A stretch of 5,949 nt of DNA, from assembly GCA_028700615.1 (NCBI GenBank), contig JAQVSH010000125.1, positions 1 to 5,949 on the forward strand, read 5' to 3'. Within the stretch, counting starts at the first letter, position 1. Every line of letters starts with the position of its first letter. Shown piece by piece: positions 1 through 5,949 of the stretch. A model generated the notes under the pieces. That model was not told where the DNA came from. It worked only from the letters and a program-made list of their open reading frames with translations, and did not search any database. Position numbers and translations under genes: made by a program. This DNA is from Bacteroidales bacterium. Lineage in GTDB: Bacteria; Bacteroidota; Bacteroidia; Bacteroidales; UBA4181.

Positions 1-279
1 AACACCGGCTCTGACTGGCATTACTTCTGTGATGAAGCCCATATAAGATGCTTCCAGAACAGCGTTTTCGGGAACCGTCAGACTGTATTTTCCGTCTGCG
101 TCTGTGGTAACTCCGTTTGAGGTGCCCTGCTGCATAACGGTCACTCCTGTGAGCGGTTCGTTTGCGCCTGAAAGCACTACGCCCGAAATTTTAACATTTG
201 CCTGCGCAAAGGCTGCATGGGAAACCACCGCAGCCAGTACAAAGGCAAATACTTTTAGTTTATAATTTTTTCCTTCCAT
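1..279 (-). CDS. SusC/RagA-like TonB-dependent receptor, N-terminal fragment (cut by window edge)
   Basis: Partial gene: 93 codons are readable from the ATG at 279-277 and the frame is still open at base 1. The product starts with a signal peptide (basic start MEGKNYKLK, hydrophobic core at about residues 10-24, likely cleavage after AFA at residue 25, before Gln26). From about residue 30 comes a carboxypeptidase-regulatory-like beta-sandwich domain, shown by ISGVV, EPLTGVTV, the G-T-S-N-G-V-T-T-D-A-D-G-K-Y-S-L motif and SYMGFITE. In Bacteroidota this domain precedes the TonB box and plug of SusC-type outer-membrane transporters. No STN (secretin/TonB N-terminal) domain comes before it. It resembles, but is clearly different from, the same domain of the complete receptor at 2043-5111, so it is not a recent duplicate. 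It lies downstream of that susC-susD operon, beyond a terminator, and probably starts a second receptor/lipoprotein pair. Other secreted proteins also carry this domain, so the SusC assignment rests on N-terminal layout and context; plug and barrel are outside the window. Confidence 0.8.
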   Translation of the reverse strand, partial: MEGKNYKLKVFAFVLAAVVSHAAFAQANVKISGVVLSGANEPLTGVTVMQQGTSNGVTTDADGKYSLTVPENAVLEASYMGFITEVMPVRAGV

Positions 280-312
280 AATGATATAAAAAAGTAGTTT
301 TAAGTTGTATTA

Positions 313-347
313 CAAAATAACCTATAATAAGAAAGAGAGAATGCAAC
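313..347 (-). promoter_or_regulatory. Candidate Bacteroidota-type promoter for the partial receptor gene
   Basis: Read on the minus strand, TTATTTTG (320-313) differs at one defined position from the -7 consensus TAnnTTTG. GTTG (347-344) is a weak match to the -33 element TTTG. They are 23 bases apart, slightly more than the usual 19-21. The -7-like element begins 34 bases upstream of the start codon, almost the same distance as the corresponding element of the complete susC gene. The site falls between the terminator and the start codon, where a separate promoter would be needed. The assignment is by consensus only. Confidence 0.35.
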
Positions 348-376
348 GTTTCTGTCTGGAAATGTAATAATATTGT

Positions 377-411
377 AAAAAGCCTCTCTGCGTTTTGCGG
401 AGAGGCTTTTT
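377..411 (-). terminator. Intrinsic terminator of the susC-susD operon
   Basis: An inverted repeat pairs 382-391 with 397-406 (ten pairs, one of them G-U, mostly GC) around a five-base loop at 392-396. Five flanking A-T pairs (377-381 with 407-411) extend it. Read on the minus strand, the GC stem is followed by five U residues, the form of a Rho-independent terminator, about 20 bases past the susD stop codon. Because both flanks are A/T runs, the structure would also work on the plus strand, but no plus-strand gene ends here. Confidence 0.88.
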
Positions 412-431
412 TAAAATAATATGGGTGAAAA

Positions 432-2030
432 TTAATACCCGGGATTTTGATCTTGGTCGGAGATCATATTGTTAGAGTCAATTTCTGTCTGTGGGAACGG
501 TAATAACAATGCCTTTGTTGCAAATTCAATGGTTTCGGGATATTGAACATCACTATATGAAGAACTTGCTGCGTTAAAATTATTATTTTTATCTGCATTA
601 TGCTTTTTAATATAATTAAGAAGATATTCGGCTCCTCGTCTGCGAAGGTCATAATATTCATGTTGTTCACCCAAAAGCTCAAAACGTCTTTCCTGCATGA
701 TTCTTTCTCTGAACTCTTCTTTTGACATTCCGTTCCAGTTTTCCGGAGCCATAGCAGCAGGAGTGATACTCTCACGTGCCCGCTTTAGGACCTCATTAAC
801 GTATTTATATGCCCCGGAAGGACCATTAACTTCATTTTCGGCTTCTGCCAGGATCAGGAGCAAATCTGCATATCTGAAATATATAAAATTTGCGGTTGAT
901 CCGCTTGCCGTATAAGATGCATCCAGAAACTTAAGAATATAAGGAAAAGATTCCTGTGCCTGTTTAGAAGCGGAAAGGCCCGGATCTACCTGTGGATAGG
1001 TCATAGTAACACTTGAGCCGTCGCGCGATGTATAACTTCCGTGTATGAAAGACAGATCAATCCTGGGATCTCCCGGATATTGGGATAAAAAGCTGTCATA
1101 AAGGTATTTGGAGGGCCTGATTCTGCCATAGGGATTGGATGTTGCAAGAGGTGTATGGTTGCTTTTTGCGGGAGCAATCATCCGGGTCCAGTAATTTGCG
1201 CGCCCTCCGGCATTTGTGAGTTGAAATTCTATAATGGATTCTTTTGTGTTTCTGTTGCTTACATTATATAATGTGGACAGAGGTACTAATTCATATTTAC
1301 CGTATGCTTTTTTTGCCTCGTCCAAAGCTTTCTTCCAGTAGGGGGAATTTTCTTGATTTCCTGCCAATGTAATATACACTTTGGCCAATAAAGCACAGGC
1401 AGCATAACGGGATGGTCTCCCAATAATGGGATTTGTTTCAGGCAGAAGCATCTGTGCTTGTTCCAGATCCGAAATAATGACATCGTATATTTCTTCAACG
1501 GAAGCACGGGGCATATGAAGTGTTTCTGAGGTAGTAGGCAGTGTTCTTAAAGGGACTCCGCCAACGAGTCTGACAAGATTAAAATAGCATATGGCTCTCA
1601 TTAGTCTGGCTTCACCTTCTGCCCGGTCTTTTACTTCTTGCGAAGCTCCTCCTGCCTGAACACAGGCAATAAGACTGTTGCTTCTTACAATTGCCTTGTA
1701 TATAGCTTCGTAGGTGTTGTTCAAATACTTATTAGATGGCAAAGCTTCCATTTTCAAGATGTCCTTCGATGAAGAATGATTTGTGAACAGCCCGCCTGAT
1801 GCCGCTGATACGAGATTGGCATACCCGGATGGAAAATATTCATAATCACACATTCCTGCATAAACACCGGCCAACGCAGACTCGGTTCCGCCATCTGTTT
1901 CGTATATAACTTGTTCCGAAAGAAAAGAAGAGGTGTCTTCTTCCAGAAAACCCGAGCATGAATATAAGACTAATGCTGTAACGATAGTTCCTAAAAGTCT
2001 TGGCAGTATTATATTATTTTTATGATTCAT
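432..2030 (-). CDS. SusD/RagB-family glycan-binding outer-membrane lipoprotein
   Basis: Complete 532-residue protein, a usual length for SusD-family proteins. SusD proteins are surface lipoproteins that cap the extracellular face of a partner SusC barrel and help capture the ligand. The N-terminus has a basic/hydrophobic signal followed by a lipobox, L-Y-S-C, with lipidated Cys25 (Tyr at -2 is slightly unusual). An acidic cluster (Glu30, Glu31, Asp32) follows and may act as a surface-export signal. SusD hallmarks are the early ALAGVYAGM (52-60), the TPR-like helix with EARLMRAICYFNLVRLVGGVPL (140-161, conserved as E-A-R...Y-F..V-R..G-x-V-P-L), FRYADLLLILAEAENE (385-400), the ERIMQERRFELLGE...DLRRRG block (442-466), and the terminal LLPFPQTEID...QNPGY (509-532). 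The gene begins 12 bases after the susC stop codon with no visible Shine-Dalgarno, so the pair is almost certainly cotranscribed, with a terminator just downstream. The specific ligand cannot be inferred; residues contacting glycan vary widely in this family. Confidence 0.96.
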   Translation of the reverse strand: MNHKNNIILPRLLGTIVTALVLYSCSGFLEEDTSSFLSEQVIYETDGGTESALAGVYAGMCDYEYFPSGYANLVSAASGGLFTNHSSSKDILKMEALPSNKYLNNTYEAIYKAIVRSNSLIACVQAGGASQEVKDRAEGEARLMRAICYFNLVRLVGGVPLRTLPTTSETLHMPRASVEEIYDVIISDLEQAQMLLPETNPIIGRPSRYAACALLAKVYITLAGNQENSPYWKKALDEAKKAYGKYELVPLSTLYNVSNRNTKESIIEFQLTNAGGRANYWTRMIAPAKSNHTPLATSNPYGRIRPSKYLYDSFLSQYPGDPRIDLSFIHGSYTSRDGSSVTMTYPQVDPGLSASKQAQESFPYILKFLDASYTASGSTANFIYFRYADLLLILAEAENEVNGPSGAYKYVNEVLKRARESITPAAMAPENWNGMSKEEFRERIMQERRFELLGEQHEYYDLRRRGAEYLLNYIKKHNADKNNNFNAASSSYSDVQYPETIEFATKALLLPFPQTEIDSNNMISDQDQNPGY

Positions 2031-2042
2031 AATGAGAAATGA

Positions 2043-5000
2043 TTAAAAAGTTAATGAGAGACCAAAAGAAACGGATTTGGTACAAGGGTATCCACCAAAA
2101 TCAATCCCAATACGAGTCGGGTCGTTTGAGAAGCTGTTAACTTCCGGATTGTATCCGCTATATTTTGTTATTGTAAAGAGATTATGTCCGGTTATGGATA
2201 AATCTATGGAGTTCAACCAGTTCACGCGCTCAAAAGGAATCCGGTAACTAAAAGTCAACGAACTTAATCTAAAAAAACTGCCATCTTCAATAAATCGGTC
2301 AGAAACTTCCTGAAAACGATATCCCAGACGTGGATAAGTATTCCCGGGTGCGGTTTCTCTCCATGCCTGAATATAAGCCTCCCGCCTGATATTGTTTGAT
2401 GTATGTGAACTTGTTTCTTTAATTAAATTGGCGTTTAATATATCATTTCCATATGATCCATAAAAAAATAAATTAAGGGATAGTTTTTTATAAGTAAAAG
2501 TTGTATTCATTCCGTATGTGAAATCAGGATTAGGGTTTCCTATGACCACTTTGTCAAGGGCATTAATTTCGTTATCGCCATTCTGATCCACAAAACGGAC
2601 ATCTCCGGCTTGACGGGCAACTCCTGAATAGGCATATTGTGAAGCTTCTGCTTCGTTCTGATATATTCCGTCTGTCTGGTATCCCCAGAACATTCCAATT
2701 GGAGATCCCTCGATAAATATATTTGCTGCAGTAGCAAGATCTGCATCACTGGCAATATTACTTCCTAAGTATGCAACCATTTCCTGCGTTCCGAAAACTG
2801 ACGGTTCAAGACCCAGACTAATGATCTGATTACGGTTAATTGAAATATTGCCTCCGATATTCCAGCTGAAATCATTAGTGTTTATTATGTATCCGTCCAT
2901 ACTGAATTCCAAACCCTTGTTTGACATTGAGCCCAGGTTTACAGCTATGGTAGGGAATCCGGAAGATAATGGCGCATCAATTTCCTGGAGCATCCCGTCT
3001 GTCACTTTATAATAAGCATCGGCGGAAAAATTGAATCTGTTTGAAAACAGACTTATATCTAATCCTATATTTGTCTGCTCGGTTGTTTCCCATACAAGAG
3101 CAGTGTTGGCAATTGAGCCGGGATACATGGCCACCATAATACTGCCTTCGTGTGTACCGTAATATCCATTAGTGTAGACATCTTTAGTAGAGAAAGGATC
3201 AATAGCCTGATTTCCGGTCTGACCCCAACCGGCTCTCAGTTTCAGATTACTGACAGAGGTTATGCCTGACATAAATTTTTCTTTATCAATACGCCATGCC
3301 CCTGCTACAGAAGAAAAGAGACTGAACCTGTTATTTTTGGCGAAGCGACTGCTTCCGTCAAGGCGCCCGGTAACAGTCAGGAGATATTTGTTTTTGAAAG
3401 AGTAATTCAATCTGCCTAATCCTGAAAATAGTTGATAATTATAATATGAGGCACCGTTGGGGTATGAGTTGTCTCCGTACCCCATCCCGTATATACCTAA
3501 AGCCTCGGTGAAGAAGTTCTCGTTTACCATTTGGTATTGTTTACTTGTCTTATAATCATAAGTCACCCCGACCGTCCCCGACAGATGATGATCTCCGAAT
3601 GATTTATCAAAATAAAGCATTGCCTCGGAGTTAATACTTTCAGTCTGTAATAGTGCAATTCCCAATTGGCCGTTTGCAGTTGCTCCTGTATAAGTGTTTT
3701 TCCCGTACCAACGTGCGCGTTCTTTGTTCCTGTTGTCATAACCGCCAAATATCCGGAACGTAAAAACATCGTTTATTTTGTAATCAAGGGCAATTGAAGA
3801 AATATTTCTGAATTCTGTGCTTTTGTCAATATAATCTGTAAGCCATGCTTCAGGGGAATATTTGTATTCATCTTCAAGATCGTCCAGATTAAGCAGGGGC
3901 GGCTGATTTACCATTTGGCGTATCATGCTTGAGTTAAGGCTTCCCATATTATCTGTACCCGTAGTCATATTATTCACTCTTCTGATGGTATTGTACCGGG
4001 CTGTTAATTTCAGCCTTGAAGTGAGGTCATAAGAAACATTGGCACGCAGATCAAATTGATTCAATCCGGTAGTTTTTACAACACCCTGATTATTCAAATA
4101 ACCGCCAGCAACATAATAATTTGCTTTATTAACCGTTCCGGATGCCGATATCCGGTATTGTTGACTTATGGCGGTACGTGTAAGACGTTCCTGCCAGTTC
4201 ACATAGTCGAGATTTTCACTGCCATCGTATACGGGCGTGCTGCTCTTTTCGTTGATGAAATCGACGTATTCTTTTCCCGATAACACAGGTATGAACTCAT
4301 ATACCGAACCTGCATCTAGCAAAGAATTGAAGATGATCCTTGCTTTTTCTGAACTCCCCTTTTTTGTTGTGATAAGCACCACACCGTTTGTTCCGCGGGA
4401 ACCATAAATTGCTGTCGCCGAAGCATCTTTTAATATTTCGATACTCTCAATGTCCTGGGGGTTTATTGAGGTCAATCCGTTCTGAACTTCCTGCCGGGTA
4501 CTGCTGCCTTGCGTACCCCCGCTCATAGTACTGCCGACATCTTCCATGGACGAATCCATTATGACACCGTCGACAACGTATAAAGGTTCAGAATTACCGT
4601 TTAATGTCGCGGTTCCGCGAATACGTACATTAACGGCCCCGCCCGGGGCCGAGTTCCCTGAGGTTACCTGTACCCCGGCTGCTTTCCCTCTGAGCATTAC
4701 ATCTGGGGAAGAAACTATGGCAGCCTGCTCTTTACTTAATTTTACAGAAGCCACAGACCCGGTCAGATCGCTTCTTTTAGCGGTCCCGTATCCAATAACT
4801 ACTATTTCATCCAGTCTTTGTGTGTCTTCTTTTAAGATGACATCAATTAAGGTTCTGTTATCAATCCGGACATTTTGTGTAATGAACCCGATTGATATAA
4901 ACTGCATTTCCACATCCGGGGAAGGCGCAATAATAGAGTACACGCCATCCAGATTTGAGGCAACCGCTGTGTTGGTTCCGCTTATCAGTACCGTAACACC

Positions 5001-5111
5001 AGCCAGTGGTTCTCCTTCTGTATCGCGTATGGTTCCTTTTATATTAAATTGAGCCAGTGCAGAGGTAAAACTGACCAAAAGGAGGAAGAAGGTAAAAATT
5101 GGTTTTTTCAT
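2043..5111 (-). CDS. SusC/RagA-family TonB-dependent outer-membrane transporter
   Basis: Complete 1022-residue receptor, typical in length for SusC proteins, which import glycan oligomers (some relatives import peptides) across the outer membrane using TonB-ExbBD energy. In order: signal peptide (MKKPIFTFFLLL..., likely cleavage after ALA at residue 20); carboxypeptidase-regulatory-like domain at about 22-95 (IKGTI, EPLAGVTVLISGT, NLDGVYSI); TonB-box segment RLDEIVVIGYGT (99-110); plug domain at about 115-255 with VRIRGTATL (162-170), PLYVVDGV (176-183) and the family signature IESIEILKDASATAIYGSRG (221-240) plus TNGVVLITTKKG; then a beta-barrel to the C-terminus. The end is characteristic: IEDGSFFRLSSLTFSY, GHNLFTITKYSGYNPEVNS, and final Phe after SFGLSLTF, as used for outer-membrane assembly. 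No STN domain is present, which argues against an ECF-sigma/anti-sigma partner and fits the divergent HTCS gene. A Ser/Gly/Thr-rich stretch at about residues 187-211 seems longer than the usual plug loop. First gene of the operon. Confidence 0.97.
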   Translation of the reverse strand: MKKPIFTFFLLLVSFTSALAQFNIKGTIRDTEGEPLAGVTVLISGTNTAVASNLDGVYSIIAPSPDVEMQFISIGFITQNVRIDNRTLIDVILKEDTQRLDEIVVIGYGTAKRSDLTGSVASVKLSKEQAAIVSSPDVMLRGKAAGVQVTSGNSAPGGAVNVRIRGTATLNGNSEPLYVVDGVIMDSSMEDVGSTMSGGTQGSSTRQEVQNGLTSINPQDIESIEILKDASATAIYGSRGTNGVVLITTKKGSSEKARIIFNSLLDAGSVYEFIPVLSGKEYVDFINEKSSTPVYDGSENLDYVNWQERLTRTAISQQYRISASGTVNKANYYVAGGYLNNQGVVKTTGLNQFDLRANVSYDLTSRLKLTARYNTIRRVNNMTTGTDNMGSLNSSMIRQMVNQPPLLNLDDLEDEYKYSPEAWLTDYIDKSTEFRNISSIALDYKINDVFTFRIFGGYDNRNKERARWYGKNTYTGATANGQLGIALLQTESINSEAMLYFDKSFGDHHLSGTVGVTYDYKTSKQYQMVNENFFTEALGIYGMGYGDNSYPNGASYYNYQLFSGLGRLNYSFKNKYLLTVTGRLDGSSRFAKNNRFSLFSSVAGAWRIDKEKFMSGITSVSNLKLRAGWGQTGNQAIDPFSTKDVYTNGYYGTHEGSIMVAMYPGSIANTALVWETTEQTNIGLDISLFSNRFNFSADAYYKVTDGMLQEIDAPLSSGFPTIAVNLGSMSNKGLEFSMDGYIINTNDFSWNIGGNISINRNQIISLGLEPSVFGTQEMVAYLGSNIASDADLATAANIFIEGSPIGMFWGYQTDGIYQNEAEASQYAYSGVARQAGDVRFVDQNGDNEINALDKVVIGNPNPDFTYGMNTTFTYKKLSLNLFFYGSYGNDILNANLIKETSSHTSNNIRREAYIQAWRETAPGNTYPRLGYRFQEVSDRFIEDGSFFRLSSLTFSYRIPFERVNWLNSIDLSITGHNLFTITKYSGYNPEVNSFSNDPTRIGIDFGGYPCTKSVSFGLSLTF

Positions 5112-5143
5112 TGTTTGTGGTATGATTTTAGATATGTGATGAG

Positions 5144-5178
5144 CAAAGTAAATTGATTTTCTTTACGATAGTCGCAAA
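5144..5178 (-). promoter_or_regulatory. Candidate promoter of the susC-susD operon
   Basis: On the minus strand, TTACTTTG (5151-5144) matches the Bacteroidota -7 consensus TAnnTTTG at all but one defined position. TTTG (5178-5175) is an exact -33 element, but the gap of 23 bases is longer than the usual 19-21. The predicted transcript would start near 5138, giving a leader of roughly 27 bases before the ATG at 5111. No Shine-Dalgarno is visible in that leader. An imperfect -7 and non-ideal spacing suit an activator-dependent promoter. The -33 element touches the proximal copy of the direct repeat described separately. Confidence 0.45.
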
Positions 5179-5230
5179 TATCCTGTTCAATAATAGTAAT
5201 ATCCTGTAAACATAAAACTTGCAGGATATT
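5177..5230. repeat. Three-copy AATATCCTGT repeat, probable activator binding site
   Basis: AATATCCTGT occurs perfectly at 5177-5186 and 5198-5207, start-to-start spacing 21 bases (two helical turns). A third copy in inverted orientation, GCAGGATATT at 5221-5230, matches at nine of ten positions. All lie between the divergent susC and HTCS genes; relative to the predicted susC start they sit at about -39 to -48, -60 to -69 and -83 to -92. AraC-type proteins characteristically bind direct half-sites about 21 bases apart with the proximal one against the -35 region, and HTCS regulators end in an AraC-type domain. That the neighbouring sensor binds here is inference. Confidence 0.6.
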
Positions 5231-5246
5231 TGCATTTCTCTGCAAG
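5218..5246. repeat. Inverted repeat CTTGCA...TGCAAG in the divergent control region
   Basis: CTTGCA at 5218-5223 is matched by TGCAAG at 5241-5246, with a further TTGCA at 5230-5234 between them. The arms are six bases with a 17-base spacer, too short and open for a terminator, and there is no U-run. The element overlaps the inverted third copy of the AATATCCTGT repeat and lies just upstream of the candidate HTCS promoter, so it could be an operator for autoregulation. Six-base arms could also arise by chance. Confidence 0.3.
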
Positions 5247-5277
5247 ATTTTACGCCCGGTTAATGCACTATTTATTT

Positions 5278-5285
5278 TACTTTTG
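5278..5285 (+). promoter_or_regulatory. Candidate -7 promoter element of the HTCS gene
   Basis: TACTTTTG is a perfect match to the Bacteroidota -7 consensus TAnnTTTG and lies 16 bases before the ATG at 5302. No TTTG -33 element is found at the expected distance (the region reads GCCCGGTTAATG). Transcription would begin near 5290, leaving a very short leader for the 5302 start or about 30 bases for an alternative ATG at 5323. It would also exclude the in-frame ATG at 5263 as the start. Confidence 0.4.
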
Positions 5286-5301
5286 TTATGATTTATTTGG
5301 G

Positions 5302-5949
5302 ATGATAAGGGTGAAGAAAATAATGACCGTTTTGACTCTTTTGCTGCTGACAACAGTGAAAAGTATTGCATTTCCAATGATAAACGGTTCCGATATCAAT
5401 GAAAAACTCTCTCACAGTTCGGTCTGGACCATTTTACAGGACAGCCGGGGAATGATGTGGTTTGGGACAAAAGACGGATTGAACTGCTATAACGGCTATG
5501 ACAATATCATATACAGAAAAGTCGTGAGTGACTCACTGTCGCTGGGAAATAATTTTATTCACTCATTATATGAAATGTCCGGTACGGGTGAACTATGGAT
5601 AGGGACCGATGACGGGGTGTATATACATGATTTAGAAAAAAATGATTTTATTCGTTTTACTGCCTCAACGGAAGAAGGTAAGATCATCTCGGGTCCTGTA
5701 AACGATATTGTTGATGGAAAAGACGGATCAATATGGATCCTTGCTTATGGTACGGGACTCTTCAGGTATTGGCCGCAACAGCAGAAACTTACTTTGTACA
5801 GCGCCCCCCATAAAATTTCTACTATTCATTCCTGGTCTATTTGTCTGGACAGCAAAGGAATATTATGGGCATCTACTTTTGACGGCGGCTTTTGCCGGTA
5901 TGACGCTGAATCGGACTCTTTTATTTTTATACCCATTTCCGCCGCGGGC
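5302..5949 (+). CDS. Hybrid two-component system sensor/regulator, N-terminal periplasmic propeller fragment (cut by window edge)
   Basis: Partial gene: 216 codons are readable to the last base with no stop. The N-terminus has the form of a signal peptide (MIRVKKIM, then TVLTLLLLTTV). It is followed by two-component-regulator propeller (Reg_prop) repeats, each ending in a W-x-G-T-x-D-G-like turn: VWTILQDSRGMMWFGTKDGL (41-60), a second ending LWIGTDDGV (98-106), a third with DGSIWILAYGTGL (141-153) and a fourth with SKGILWASTFDGGF (184-197). The segment between the first two (SDSLSLGNNFIHSLYE, 76-91) is also typical of HTCS proteins. Such proteins sense oligosaccharides with a double propeller in the periplasm and carry histidine kinase, receiver and AraC-type DNA-binding domains further on, all beyond this window. 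It is divergent from susC-susD, the usual position of a PUL regulator. The start at 5302 gives the best signal peptide; ATG at 5323 is possible. A sensor kinase without the fused regulator cannot be excluded. Confidence 0.88.
   Translation, partial: MIRVKKIMTVLTLLLLTTVKSIAFPMINGSDINEKLSHSSVWTILQDSRGMMWFGTKDGLNCYNGYDNIIYRKVVSDSLSLGNNFIHSLYEMSGTGELWIGTDDGVYIHDLEKNDFIRFTASTEEGKIISGPVNDIVDGKDGSIWILAYGTGLFRYWPQQQKLTLYSAPHKISTIHSWSICLDSKGILWASTFDGGFCRYDAESDSFIFIPISAAG

Noticed and set aside
1..240. Higher GC (about 52 percent) in the left-edge gene than in much of the rest, suggesting separate origin.
   Set aside because: Parts of the susC plug region (for example 4621-4680) are as GC-rich or richer, so the difference is within local variation and not evidence of transfer.
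407..412. T-run on the plus strand after the hairpin, suggesting a plus-strand transcript ending here.
   Set aside because: No plus-strand gene lies upstream of it in the window. The run is simply the complement of the A-rich flank of a symmetric terminator.
464..915. Open frames opposite or out of frame with susD (minus 464-775, plus 697-915).
   Set aside because: They lie entirely within the C-terminal half of a clear SusD protein and have no independent features.
1073..1083. GGATATT within susD coding sequence (also near 538) resembling the core of the intergenic repeat.
   Set aside because: Only seven bases match, there is no partner at 21 bases, and the sites are in protein-coding sequence, so chance is sufficient.
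4546..5052. Plus-strand open frame of 168 codons opposite the susC N-terminus.
   Set aside because: It is the antisense shadow of the carboxypeptidase-like, TonB-box and plug coding sequence, which is strongly conserved on the minus strand. Its translation shows no signal or family motif.
5263..5265. Upstream in-frame ATG as the start of the HTCS gene.
   Set aside because: It would place MHYLFYFCYDLFG before a good signal peptide and would lie upstream of the perfect -7 element at 5278-5285. The start at 5302 is simpler.
5108..5377. Minus-strand open frame of 89 codons whose stop overlaps the susC start codon as ATGA, hinting at translational coupling.
   Set aside because: It starts antisense inside the HTCS signal-peptide/propeller coding region, spans the promoter and repeat region, has no recognisable domain, and its low-complexity composition looks like chance. 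The predicted susC transcript starts within it.

Overview
The window looks like part of a polysaccharide utilization locus (PUL) from a Bacteroidota genome, probably order Bacteroidales. The evidence is an adjacent SusC-type TonB-dependent transporter and SusD-type surface lipoprotein, a divergent gene with the N-terminus of a hybrid two-component system (HTCS) sensor, a near absence of Shine-Dalgarno sequences, and Bacteroides-type promoter elements (TAnnTTTG). The genus and the glycan cannot be read from this sequence.

Layout from left to right. Positions 1-279 (minus) are the first 93 codons of a second SusC-like receptor that runs off the left edge. Positions 280-431 are intergenic; they hold a candidate promoter for that receptor and a strong intrinsic terminator (377-411) that closes the operon to its right. 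Positions 432-2030 (minus) encode a complete SusD-like lipoprotein, and 2043-5111 (minus) a complete SusC-like receptor. The two genes are separated by 12 bases and are transcribed receptor first. Positions 5112-5301 form a divergent control region. Positions 5302-5949 (plus) are the first 216 codons of an HTCS-type sensor with a signal peptide and at least four propeller repeats, running off the right edge.

How the parts would work together: the sensor would bind an oligosaccharide breakdown product in the periplasm and activate the susC-susD operon. SusD and SusC would then capture glycan at the cell surface and import it across the outer membrane using TonB energy. The divergent region contains a perfect 10-base direct repeat with a start-to-start spacing of exactly 21 bases, plus a 9/10 inverted third copy. 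The proximal repeat abuts the likely -33 element of susC. This is the geometry expected for an AraC-type activator such as the output domain of an HTCS, and it is the most informative regulatory signal in the window.

The gene content is a recognisable family arrangement rather than a new system. No RNA genes, CRISPR arrays, insertion sequences or phage signals were seen, and no gene-free stretch exceeds 300 bases.
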